Source: Ganoderma boninense
Lineage: Eukaryota; Basidiomycota; Agaricomycetes; Polyporales; Polyporaceae
Assembly (NCBI GenBank): GCA_002900995.3
Contig: CM035307.1
Location: 1-64,000 of the forward strand
Direction: 5' to 3'
DNA length: 64,000 nucleotides
Shown here: positions 46,762 to 56,668 of the stretch, in pieces
Layout of the letters: each line of letters starts with the position of its first letter
How positions within the stretch are numbered: position 1 is the stretch's first letter
Notes under the pieces: model-generated
Databases searched by the model: none
What the model saw: the letters and a program-made list of their open reading frames with translations, nothing else
Told to the model about the DNA's origin: nothing
Program-made: the position numbers and the translations under genes

Positions 46762-47349
46762 CTAAGCCTCGATCAGGGAAGGGAGTGGCGGGACACGACG
46801 TTTTCCTCTATACTGGGCCTTGTGCGCCGCGATTTTGACTACGAAACTAGAGATCAAGGGTGAGGAAGCGGAATACGAGGAGGTTTATGGCTGAGATGCT
46901 CACATGCGTATAGCTTCCTCCGCTGCCACAACGCCTAGATGGCCCCCCATGTTGACCACGAGCACCGTCTCACCGGAACGTACAGCAAGGATCTCGCCGC
47001 AGATCTCGACGTTGGGAGCGATACCGGACAAAGCTTGATTGGGAGGGGAATGCGGCCGCTCTTGATATGCGATGAGGAAGGAGACACGAGTAGGGCCGTC
47101 CTTGATGCGGACGAGACACTCGTGAATGGGGTAGGATGTGCCCAGGATGCCTTCGAACATCGGGAATCGCTTGGAGAATGCGCTCTCTTGCGGCGGGAAG
47201 ACGGTATGGACTTTAACTTGAGAAGGCGCGGGAGATGAGTATCCGTAATAAAGACCTTGGAAGGTCTTGCTAATCTGTGAGGAGAGGCGTTGTGTAAATC
47301 TCCGCTGGGCGAGGGAGGAATAGCCCGACGTACTCGTACAACAGGACAT
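46762..47349 (-). CDS. Unnamed small protein N (arm B')
   Basis: Inverted copy of 33843-34430, same two exons and length. Starts MSCCTSTSGYSS at 47349, stop at 46762. In this arm small indels upstream place an open frame in phase with the start, giving a longer apparent ORF from 47778; the shared ATG is preferred because that extension is not open in the other arm. Confidence 0.5.
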
Positions 47350-47770
47350 GGCGTCCGAATAGCGACAGCAGGATGTGCCACGGCAGAAGGCATTGAACTT
47401 CAGCGATGCTGGGGCAAGGTAATCAGTCGAGAGAGAGATTTGGAGGTGACGGGACGTCAGACCTTCTTCTTTATACTGACGGGAGCCCTGCAAACTACAC
47501 GTGCTGCTGAGGGAAGGAAAGACGGAAGCGGTCCGAAGTCGTGCATATCCACGTCCCGAGAGAGAGAACATACATGTATCATTGGCCAGGATTATCGGTG
47601 GGCCTCTTCGGGAGGCACTCCTCCCTCGTGTTCGAAAACATTGTTGGACGTAGGTGTAATGGCTGGGGAGAGAAAGTTGCAAGTCCATATTCGGACTGAC
47701 GCACGTGACGTATGCAAGTCTCACACAGGACGTCGAGCGCCGGCGAGAACCACCCCCGCGGCGTTCCACT

Positions 47771-48136
47771 ATGACCATGACTCTTCGGCGTACTTATTCT
47801 TCATCCTACTCGCCGCCGCATATCTCCATCACCCGGATCGTTCTGGCCAGCTCATCTGCCGCAGCCTCCTGTGCCTGTCGCCTGTCATATTCCGCCATTC
47901 AACCTGGTCTCTCATCCCCCGCTACGGAGGTGGCCTACCCTCACGATGCACTGACCACTGGTGAGGGGCATGTCCTGTCATTTCATCGGCATACTTGTTT
48001 TGATAACCCCGTTAGCTCGCGTTCACCGCGCCCACCGCTTGCGTTCACCCGGGCCGGCATAATTTGCCATGCAAGACAAAGGAACAATATCCCTTTGCTC
48101 AGTCTCCCCTCGCACTCCGCGTCCGAAAGTCCGTAG
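47771..48136 (+). CDS. Uncertain ORF in repeat B'
   Basis: Inverted copy of the Ser/Pro-rich open frame at 33055-33417. No domain or splice evidence. Confidence 0.25.
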   Translation: MTMTLRRTYSSSYSPPHISITRIVLASSSAAASCACRLSYSAIQPGLSSPATEVAYPHDALTTGEGHVLSFHRHTCFDNPVSSRSPRPPLAFTRAGIICHARQRNNIPLLSLPSHSASESP

Positions 48137-48179
48137 TAGACGCAATGTGCTTTGTTTCTCTGCGCGAGTATAAGGGTCC

Positions 48180-48293
48180 CTCGCGTACTCCCTCGACCTC
48201 AGCACCCCCTCGACTTCAGCACCCCCTCGACTTCAGCACCCCCTCGACTTCAGCACCCCCTCGACCTCAGCACCCCCTCGACCTCACCCCCCA
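48180..48293 (-). repeat. 17-bp minisatellite upstream of PHL-2b
   Basis: Six units of TCGACTTCAGCACCCCC type ending about 10 bp before the PHL-2b ATG. Counterpart of 32898-33000. Confidence 0.85.
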
Positions 48294-48302
48294 CCTGTAT
48301 TA

Positions 48303-48927
48303 ATGGCGCTCTATGAGTGAGTGTCCCCCGTCTCAGGAGCTACAACCGCATGCTGACCGGTCACTTGCAGCAAAGCTGTTGTTGCGTTTTCGACTTGCGG
48401 CGTTCGAGGCCTCTATGAGTCCGAAGAACACCGTGTCCGTCTTTTGCTGCTTGAATACACCAAGGATCGCTGTACGTTGATCTTACCGTGTCCGCAAGTT
48501 GTCCGTTCTGATGATGTCGTGCTCGCGTAGACGTTCTCCTCATTTTTCGCCTGACCAATGATGGAGCTCCCGGCAACGTCGTCGTTCGCGTCGACATTCC
48601 CGATCACCGAGTCACGTTCCATACATGCGAGGTAAGCCCTCTGTTTGTTGTGAATCAACTTTCATTCTGACCATCATGTCCCAGAAAAGCGGTGTTATTG
48701 ACGTGAACATCGAGGGCCAAGATCGCGGCTCGCCCTACTCGCTTGTTTTCGGGAGGGACTCTGCGGCCTTCTGGGAAATTCTTCAGATCATCTCCGAAGC
48801 AAAGGCCGTGGCGTTGGCCCATGAACAGAAGGTGACTGCACTTATTCAGGACGCCATCGGGACCGTGTCAGGGTTAGCCCCGCCGGTCTCCATGGAGGCG
48901 TTTGAAGAGGGCGAGATCGTAGCTTAG
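48303..48927 (+). CDS. Small beta-rich family protein PHL-2b
   Basis: Four exons joining in phase: MALYD (ATG 48303), KAVVAFSTCGVRGLYESEEH to TKDR, YVLLIFRLTNDGAPGNVVVR to HTCE, and KSGVIDVNIEGQDRGSPYSL to the stop at 48925. Duplicate of PHL-2a. The end of exon 4 is 430 bp from the start of its paralogue PHL-4, which lies just outside the repeat. Confidence 0.65.
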
Positions 48928-49357
48928 ACTTAGTGGGTGTATGGCGATGCGAAATCTCCGTGAACAATACATGCGATCGATGTGACCTGCCCGCAGCTCC
49001 TGCCGCCTCTCAGGGTTAACGTTGATTGCGCCCGCAGACCGTGTACATGTATGCCTCCAGAGACTTCGCTTGCAGCGGTACCTCCGGCGGTCCGCTATTT
49101 ATGAGGCTCGTCTCTGAAGCCTGAGGCCTGAGGCTGCGGCCATGTCGCACGGAGCGTTGGTGTTCCCACTCATGCTCTCTGCATGGGTGCACCCACCGGC
49201 CCTGCCCTGAGGCCTGTATGGCATGTTGATCGTTTTATGGCGCGACGCAATGTCTGGGACTATGGCTCTTTGTCAAAGGCGGTCTTTATACTATTTGAAC
49301 GACGTGTCCGCACCGCGCTCCTGCTCCAATTCCCCCCACCACCGTGAACTGACATTC

Positions 49358-49985
49358 ATGGCACTCTACAAGTACGTGAAGCCAAGCCTTGAACTACTTT
49401 CATGCTTAACTGACCACGCGAATAGCTTTCCTTCCATCGTGTTTACTGTTCCCCATGTTCTCTGCCAAGAAGACAAGCGTGGTGGCGTTGCATGCCATGA
49501 GCCGCCTAAGAATGTCCGCGCCATCGTCGCGGAAGTGGGTGTTGACAAACGTGAGTAAAAGATTCGTTGTCTGTCTTGGGTAGGACGATGAGAACGCCAT
49601 CCTTAGCTGTCTTACTCGTTTGTGATACTGTCGATGGAAGTTTCATCGAGGATCCCCCTTCTGTGATCGCCCATGTCCACCTGGCTGAGGGTCCTGAGCT
49701 TGAAATTGAGACCTATAGCGTGAGTGCAGGCGCAATCAGTCACTTTTCAGCAAGTCACTCACCGCCTTACAGTCGCTGCTCAAGGTCCGCTTCAAAATGC
49801 CAAAAATCCAGACCTTCCACCTTATTTTCTCAAACCCTTCCGAGTTCTGGGATATCGTCCGCATTATCGCAGAGATTCAGGCGAAGAAAATCGACAACCA
49901 AGCCAAGGAGGAAGAGCTTGTGAGAGGCGTCTTTGGCATGGTTCCCAGTGTACCCCGCGTCTTGAAGGAGGAGTTGGCGGCTTGA
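49358..49985 (+). CDS. Small beta-rich family protein PHL-4
   Basis: Four exons, about 150 aa: MALYN (ATG 49358), FPSIVFTVPHVLCQEDKRGG to VDK, PVLLVCDTVDGSFIEDPPSV to IETYS, SLLKVRFKMPKIQTFHLIFS then NPSEFWDIVRIIAEIQ and a helical tail, stop 49983. Aligns with PHL-2 exon by exon, including the MALY start and the FW helix, although most residues differ, so this is an old paralogue rather than part of the recent duplication. It is the only gene in the 1.5-kb spacer between repeats B' and C. Confidence 0.65.
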
Positions 49986-50433
49986 ATGGTCCGCTGATCG
50001 TGCATTCATACTTCATTTCATCTCTAGCCCGTGAGGTGAACTCCACACAGCATGTCACACTCTGCATTGTTCCTAGACCGTTCAATTAGAAGCCGCCGAA
50101 GCGAGGATGGGCACACATAGCCCCGCACCCCTCTCCTGCCCCGCCGCGGCGTGTGCACATCTTCACTTACCGCCGCATCCACAGGTCACGGGGGTCGTCA
50201 AAAAGAGCGGCCTCCAAAAGAGAATCTCCTATGCGTTCCGCTACACGTTTTCCCGGAGGTCTGATTCGCAAGCTGCTGGGGTACATTCCGTAGCACGTAG
50301 GTCAATCTCCGCGCCGCGTCCGAGAGAAGGACGCGACTCACATGCGTTGATTCGACGGGTACATAAGCATTACTGGGACGTTCGTGGTGACGATTACCTG
50401 ATAGTAAGGCACATCCCTTCCAACATCCACGTC

Positions 50434-52051
50434 CCGCTCCTCACCCCCATCGAGTACCGAACACGGCGCGCTCCCCAGGATGGACCCATCTGCGCGACGA
50501 TCCGCCCGTCCGGCTCCCCAGCACCTTCCTTAGCTCGTCCATCCACGCCCCGAACTCGCCCTCCACTGTACCGCTCCTACATCCCCGGTCCTGCCACCTC
50601 CAGCCTCCTTCCCATAGCAGCAGCCTTGCCGCGCCCGGGCGACTTCAGCCCGTCCGACACTTGCTTGGCCGTCGGTGTACGTTGGACGTGGCGGAAGATG
50701 TGGCGAAAGATGGGAGGCGCGTCGCGCGCGGTCGGGCATTGTGCGGGTGAGGATGGCTTTTCGCACACGCCAAGAATGTCAATGAGCGTGGCTAAGCCGA
50801 AGTTTGAGGTTGAGTCCGCTCGCCACTCCACCAGCACATACCTGAGCGGGGACAAGTGCGCAGGGATGCGGCCCGGGACAACCTCAACGCCTCGGGGATT
50901 CGGTAGAAAGACAGTACAGATCTGCGTATAGAAGACGACATATAGTCAGTGACCTGGAAATGCACAGATGCGATGGGCTTACCTGGTTGCGAACAGTTCG
51001 AGCGATGAAGGTTTTGTGCCCATGTTTGGCACTAGGGGCGCAGGGAGTGTCATAGTGAAGAACAGAGCGCTATATGCTCGTTGTGCAGGGAGAACAGCTG
51101 TCATGGGCCACAGCAGACGAAGGGCGAATGTAAGGTCAGGCCGATGATCAATACACAGATCGGAGAGGCACCTACCTGAGTGTTTTGAGGCGCCGACATG
51201 GTCTACGACAATCATTTCCAGGTCGCGCGCGAGCTCGTCACGGTCCGAATTGTCCTTTCATATGGCTGCGAAGATCCGGAGGCAGAGTACCAGGAACGCG
51301 ACTGGGAGTGTTAGGCAGACTGTGGGTCGATGAAAGCAAAGCAGGCGGAGGAGCTCTCGTCATCGCGCACCTGTGTCCGTCAATGTCCTCAGTGCTCAAA
51401 GGACTTGAGGGATCTGGATCCTGATTTCTGCGTAAAGCTAAGGAGCGTCCTGGTTAGTACCTGCTCCAGAAGCGAGTAAGAGAACGACTCATGCGGGCGA
51501 CGAACTTCCCTCAGCATTTTCCACGGGGCCGAGGCAGGAACACTAGGTCTGCTGGCAGACAGATATGGCGTGAGAGCTCGTGGATGCCGTGGGGCGGGGT
51601 GGAGGGTCTTGAGGGAAGGTCGTCGCTGACCGACGATCGAAAAACTATATCCTGCACTTCATGGCCTCGGGAACCAAAACGCTCCCGTTGTCGGGCTTGA
51701 AGGACGCCAGTTTCCCGAGTGAGGTGAGGACTTGGCCATTGCAGCTAGCGTCGAATGTTATGAGAGTGGGTGCAGCTGCGGCATGCCGGTGAGAGCTCGG
51801 TCTGCGGGAAGGATCGATGGATCGCTCCTGGCGTCGGGCAAGAGGCGAGTAGTGTGAGCGAGAGGCGAATACTGTGACTACGGGGGTCAAAAAGGGACTC
51901 TTGGGGGACGGGTAGCAGTCCAGCATACCATCGTCTGAACGTGGGCACTGTGGTGGCGGTGGGAGGGCACTTTTCGATCGGTGGCGAGATCCTGAGAGAT
52001 GCGGGGGGAGAGCAAGAGTCGCGCGAGAGAAGCGCCCATGCCCTCTTCTGT
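50434..52051 (+). repeat. Inverted repeat C (left arm)
   Basis: Reverse complement of 56669-58292, near-identical by eye with small indels (for example near 51045 against 57680). Contains family X on the minus strand. Confidence 0.9.
50572..51215 (-). CDS. Family X gene, arm C
   Basis: Exons on - include MIVVDHVGASKHS (51215 end), VLPAQRAYSALFFTM with VPNMGTKPSSLELFATR, SVLSFYRIPEALRLSRAASL, and YVLVEWRADSTSNFGLATLI to GRRLEVAGPGM. Splice sites are visible (GTAGGT, GTAAGC, GTATGT donors), but two frames stay open through the third exon and I cannot decide between them. Unknown function. A short deletion relative to the other arm near 51045 may shift the frame here. Confidence 0.4.
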
Positions 52052-52516
52052 CCCTGCCGTCCTATTCGCCATGCATCCTAGTCACTTCCTCTCTCTACGC
52101 TCACGCCGCAGTATCGTGCGTGTAACCGGTGGGCGATTAGGTCTCCCAAGCATCCCATGCGCTGTTCGTTGACTCTGTTGCTGTACAACTTCAGGGTGGA
52201 CAGACACGCCTGCCGCCGCACCCCATGGACGGGGAGATAATGCAAGGACGGGCAGATAATGCAAGGACGTACGGGCAGATAATGCAAGGGCCCGGGTGGG
52301 CGTCGTGGTGAAAGACAGCAGGCCGTTGTCGCTCTAGATCCCTTCCTTCACGGGCAAACGCTCTTTGTGAGTAGTCACTGGTTTGTGTTCCCCAACTTTC
52401 GTTCACAAAGCACCTTTGACTTGAATCTAGGATAAAAGGAAGACGTTAGGTGCTATGATTGACCATTAACCGACCTTTCCTGCCATTTGTTCCCCTGCTC
52501 CCGACCCCACCCAATT
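52052..52516. other. Intergenic between arm C and CC-3
   Basis: Contains a short tandem motif GGACGGGCAGATAATGCAA (about 52235-52290, three units). No gene recognised; presumably holds the CC-3 promoter. Confidence 0.5.
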
Positions 52517-53789
52517 ATGCCGAAGGATCAAACGTTGCTTGCGCCTCTCTGGGCTGTGCAGAACAAGGCGGTAGATGTCGTCACGAATATGGATATTGAA
52601 GTATTTCAGTACGTGGGCTCGTCGCTATCCCTCGTTATCTACTGATCATTTATCCTCCCGTCGTACCTCTCAAGGTGTCTTGGTCTGTTTATCGACGGAG
52701 ATATCGACTCGTGGATGCAAGTTCTTCAACAGAGTCTTCGCGAGAAGAACGAAGAACATCGCGCGATGACTATAGCACAACTCCGAGTGTACTCTCAGCG
52801 TGCTCGGGCGCAGAACGCTCCTGCGCTTTTAGATGAGATGCATGATGAGGTTATGGGGAAGTTCGTCACAGTGAACTCTCAGCTTGATCAGGTACGAGTC
52901 TCGCGTTGTAAGCGCAAGGCGTGTCGTTGATGTTTGTCCATGGCCAGCTCACCGACATGTACGGAACCATTCTCTCGAGGGTTCCCCGAGATGATCCGCG
53001 CCGGAAGGTCGTCAACACAGAGGTGGACACGATCGAGTCGTGCATGGTCGGTATTCGCGAAAGTGTGGAAGAGCTACGCGATGAAATTCCCGCCGTGATG
53101 AAGGGTTTGGGACTTCTGTCCCTTCCGAGGGTGAGACTCTCTCCTACCCATGTGTTTCATCATCGCGCCACGCGGCTGAACTTGCCCTCAGGACCAGTTT
53201 GAGGACGCTCTCGAAGTGCTGAATCGGCCACTCGACCTTACTGCTGCCGTTGCCCAAGCCATCCAGGCGGCAGAGCGCCTCGCGAAGCTTCGGAGCAGTA
53301 GACAGAAGAGCTTCAAGGACATTCAAGCTATTGTCGGTCACGCAACTGACACGTGGTTGGACGCCAGGGTTTCGCGCTCCCAGCAGCGTAAGGTCTTGAG
53401 GGACGCGCAGAATTTATTGTCCCGGATGCAAGACCAGGAAGAGGAGCAAGGTGACATTCTGACTGAGATCGAGGTGGGTGTTCGTGACGCTGTGGCTCGG
53501 ATAACGCTCACGTTCCTCTAGCGATTGAAAGAGAAGGCTATCAAGGACCCCATTTCTTTGACTCATGCCACCTTCGGCAGCATCAAGGTCTCCGACTTGC
53601 TCACGGCCATGAAGGACTTCGCCGACATGAAGCTGATGAAGACATCTTTGATCGCAGTATGACCTCCAGGCTCGTATCAGAGTGTTTTCCACTAATCATT
53701 TGCTCGCATAGATGCTAGACACCATGTTCGAAAAGGTTAGCTCGTTCGTCGAGGAGCTTCGCCCTCTCCTGGAGGCAGTCGGCCATTAG
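52517..53789 (+). CDS. Coiled-coil family protein CC-3
   Basis: Six exons, about 325 aa. Start MPKDQTLLAPLWAVQNKAVD. Exon 2 is CLGLFIDGDIDSWMQVLQQS to NSQLDQ, exon 3 LTDMYGTILSRVPRDDPRRK to GLLSLPR, exon 4 DQFEDALEVLNRPLDLTAAV to DILTEIE, exon 5 RLKEKAIKDPISLTHATFGS to KTSLIA, exon 6 MLDTMFEKVSSFVEELRPLL, stop 53787. It gives the cleanest example of the family's exon plan. Long amphipathic helices suggest a coiled coil or helical bundle. No known domain. Followed in tandem by CC-4 after 369 bp. Confidence 0.72.
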
Positions 53790-54158
53790 ATTGGAGGGTT
53801 GTGATGGGCGCGAGGCCTGTATTTAGAGTTTTTGGTGTCGTCTGTGTCTTTCAATGAATTGCGCTTCTGTAATTTCGCAAGTTGCGAATGATCCGTTGAC
53901 GTGTGCTAGAAGCGCCCCCTCGTGCGCTTACGCTCAAAGGCCTCTTATCTCCTCACCAGCTCCGTCGATCGTTTTGTTGCTCATCGTACTCTTTACCTGC
54001 CACACGATTGCCCTCGATATCCCGTCGGTCCATCAAAGCCGTACAATGAAGGCTTAGGATGCAATGATATAAGTATCAAAGGACGATTATTGACCATATG
54101 GCCATTAAAAAGCTTCCATGGCCAAGGTGTGTCGTGTCGGCTTCCGTATCCTTTCGCC

Positions 54159-55453
54159 ATGGAGCTCATCCCCCCCTCTCGTAGTGTCTACAGTGAACTC
54201 TGCGAAGTCAGGGATGACTTCATAAAGCTACAAAACGACATGGACGTTCAGCTACATCAGTAAGTCACCAACTAGAATCTCGTTCGCGATCTCGACGTCC
54301 TAAACTCCATCATACTACCAGTTTCCTAGGAATAACTCCTGGTCTGTCTATGGGAGACTGGAAGGCAGCCATCGTCCACGACTTGCTACAAGCCAACGCC
54401 ATTCACCGATCGGCTATCCTACAGAAGCTCCGAGAGGAGGCACGGTATGCTCGGACGGCAGACTTGATCGCAGTGACGGATGAAGACTTCTTGGACATTG
54501 CCCACATGTCTGGAGAACTCCAGCGGCAGGTTAACATGGTTTGTCTGCTTTCCATTACGGCGATATTTTGCGTTAATCAAGTTTGGCAAAGTTGTTCCAT
54601 GTCTGTCAAGGTATCATTCGAGGAAATGTATCTCCGCAACAAGTGGAGCTGGAGACACAGGTTGATGATATCCTGGAGATTATCTCTGAATTGGAGAAGA
54701 CGGAGGTCTACCTTCGCGAGTGTCATAAGTGCCTCAGCCATTTACTTCGAGTTCTTGCATTACCTGAGGTGGGCATCCTGCGTTGAGAATGGCATCTTGA
54801 TGACTGAATGTTGTCGCAGGACCATTTCGAGTGCTTCCTCGCTCCCCTAACAACGTGCACCATGGCAAATGGGCATGAACTCATTGACAACGTTTCCATC
54901 GCGTTACAAGAGCTACAGACTGAACGTGACCAGATGAAGCGTGCTATGTCTTTTGTAGTTGATGCAGCATCGATAGGTTGGGACTCTGACCTTGTCAGTG
55001 AAGACGAGAAGCGTAATGCGTTGCAGCAAGTGTGCGACCTCCGTCAGCGCGCCTCGGCACAAGCTGTAACGCAGGGGGAGTTGACCAATTCACTTGTTGT
55101 GCATACCATTGATGAATTCCGAACAGTGTTCTCACCCTTTGTCTATCTAGGCTTTCCGATCTGTTGCTGTCGAGTCTCCGAAAGTGTTGCTTATGAGCGA
55201 CGGGAGTTCGGTCGCAGTATGCGATCTGATTAGCGCGCTTGAGTCCCACACAGTCCTTGAACGAAGCATTATTGAATTGCACAAGGTACGTGTCACGCTT
55301 GATAATAGAGACTCGCTTGGTAGTGATTCCCGCCCCTCGTTTCAACAGACTCAAGTTCATTGGCATATGACGCTGCAGACATCGCTGAGGAACTTAGACA
55401 CCATATTGGATAATCTCGACGCTGTGGGTGTTGTAGATCTTTCCCGCCTGTAG
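54159..55453 (+). CDS. Coiled-coil family protein CC-4
   Basis: Start MELIPPSRSVYSELCEVRDD (54159-54259). Exon 2 (54322-54538) is FLGITPGLSMGDWKAAIVHD to ELQRQVNM, including KLREEARYARTADL as in CC-1. Exon 3 is LFHVCQGIIRGNVSPQQVEL to RVLALPE, exon 4 DHFECFLAPLTTCTMANGHE onward, exon 5 SVAVCDLISALESHTVLERS to IELHK, exon 6 TQVHWHMTLQTSLRNLDTIL to the stop at 55451. The exon 4-5 boundary near 55120-55155 is uncertain. Same family as CC-3 directly upstream, but well diverged. Confidence 0.7.
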
Positions 55454-55688
55454 AGTGTAGAGCGTGCATCAGCTTATGTTCGCTCGGCCGGGCCCCAAAC
55501 TGGTGTACAAAGGTTCCATTGTACGTTATTGGCACGGCATATCCCTATACGCGGGCGTACCAGTGGCACAAACGAAATTGGATTATGAATACAATCAACT
55601 TTGATTTGTGTAGCAAGGTATATAAATTCCCGGGTTGACTCGAACGTCTTCACCACCCACATCCAGCCCCTAGACCTGGTCGACCAGA

Positions 55689-56545
55689 ATGGAGATTCGA
55701 GTCTCTGATGATCCCGAAGCCTCGAAAGATAGAAGTGGACATTCATGTGAGCATGCCATTCATACCCCCATTTCCGAGTTGAATATGGAAGTCTGCTGTT
55801 TGGCAACCTTGACCCAGCGCCGTAAGTAAATTCCAACTATCATACGTACCTCCTAAATTCTTACATGGTCCCACCCGATAGAGACACCTTCTACACAGCA
55901 AGTGAAGGCGATATCGATATCGAAGAATCAACTCAGGTCCTTGACAGTGATTGCGTCTCTCGCACCGTAAGCAGGGACTGGTAAATATAGTGTTCCTACG
56001 CATTCTAACTGCGAGTCCCTGCCTCATCGCAGATATTCGATGGCTCGCATTGCAACTTCAGCCCGACGTTCCAGGGACAGTTCAGCGGCAGTTTCGTGCC
56101 GACTCTAGACTATGCCACTATCCAACACTCGCCCGACATGATGGCGGTGGATCCAACGTTCCCTGTCCCGTCGCCTGCATTGTTTTATGGCAGCGAGAGC
56201 CTGCCCGACCCCGGCCGTCCGAGGGATCGTGAGGACTGCGTCCGGTGCAAAGAGCTTCAAGCCGTAAGAAAACATCTCATCCCATTTGACCACGTCTCAT
56301 ATGTCTACTCCCAGGGCATGCACACCCTTCTGTCGAGTGTGGAGCAGGTTCAGGAGGATCTACGACGTATGCGAGAGGAGCTGAGCAGGATCAAGCGTAG
56401 TGCAGCTCATTCAGTGGGAACTCAGAGCGACACCGTGAGCTCCAGCCCAATCCGCGCGCAGGTGGGAGGGTCTGCTCCTGCTCCTGCCGGCGACGTTGAT
56501 GTGCGTGTAGCCCGGGGACGCAAGTTGACAATCACTATTCTCTAA
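55689..56545 (+). CDS. CxxC / coiled-coil protein ZK-2
   Basis: Start MEIRVSDDPEASKDRSGHSC. After an intron (GTAAGT near 55824) comes an acidic exon HTFYTASEGDIDIEESTQ, then IFDGSHCNFSPTFQGQF, PVPSPALFYGSESLPDPG and CVRCKELQA. An intron interrupts the coiled coil, which continues GMHTLLSSVEQVQEDLRRMR, with a Ser-rich linker and the C-terminus DVDVRVARGRKLTITIL, stop at 56543. Paralogue of ZK-1 at 21.1 kb, sharing the CxxC, the intron after it, the coil and the VRVARGRK end. Function unknown; possibly a nuclear adaptor (inference). Confidence 0.65.
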
Positions 56546-56668
56546 AGTGTCCCTGGCACGTTGAGACTTCTTCCGCAACCACGCCCACTGTATTATATAG
56601 ATCTCACTTTACAAGTAGCTCAGCGTTGAAGGTCAAGGTGTGCTCACAGGAAGCTCAGAGAGCCGTAG

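Larger units (their letters stand above)
44375..48955 (-). repeat. Inverted repeat B' (right arm)
   Basis: Inverted partner of 32240-37040, about 215 bp shorter because it has one tandem unit fewer. Contains second copies of the carboxypeptidase fragment, gene N, the uncertain ORF and PHL-2. Confidence 0.92.

Noticed and set aside
50107..50931. Long + strand ORF (274 aa) spanning the edge of repeat C
   Set aside because: It crosses the repeat boundary and is antisense to the family X exons; the matching part in C' is open only because of GC-rich composition. No domain.
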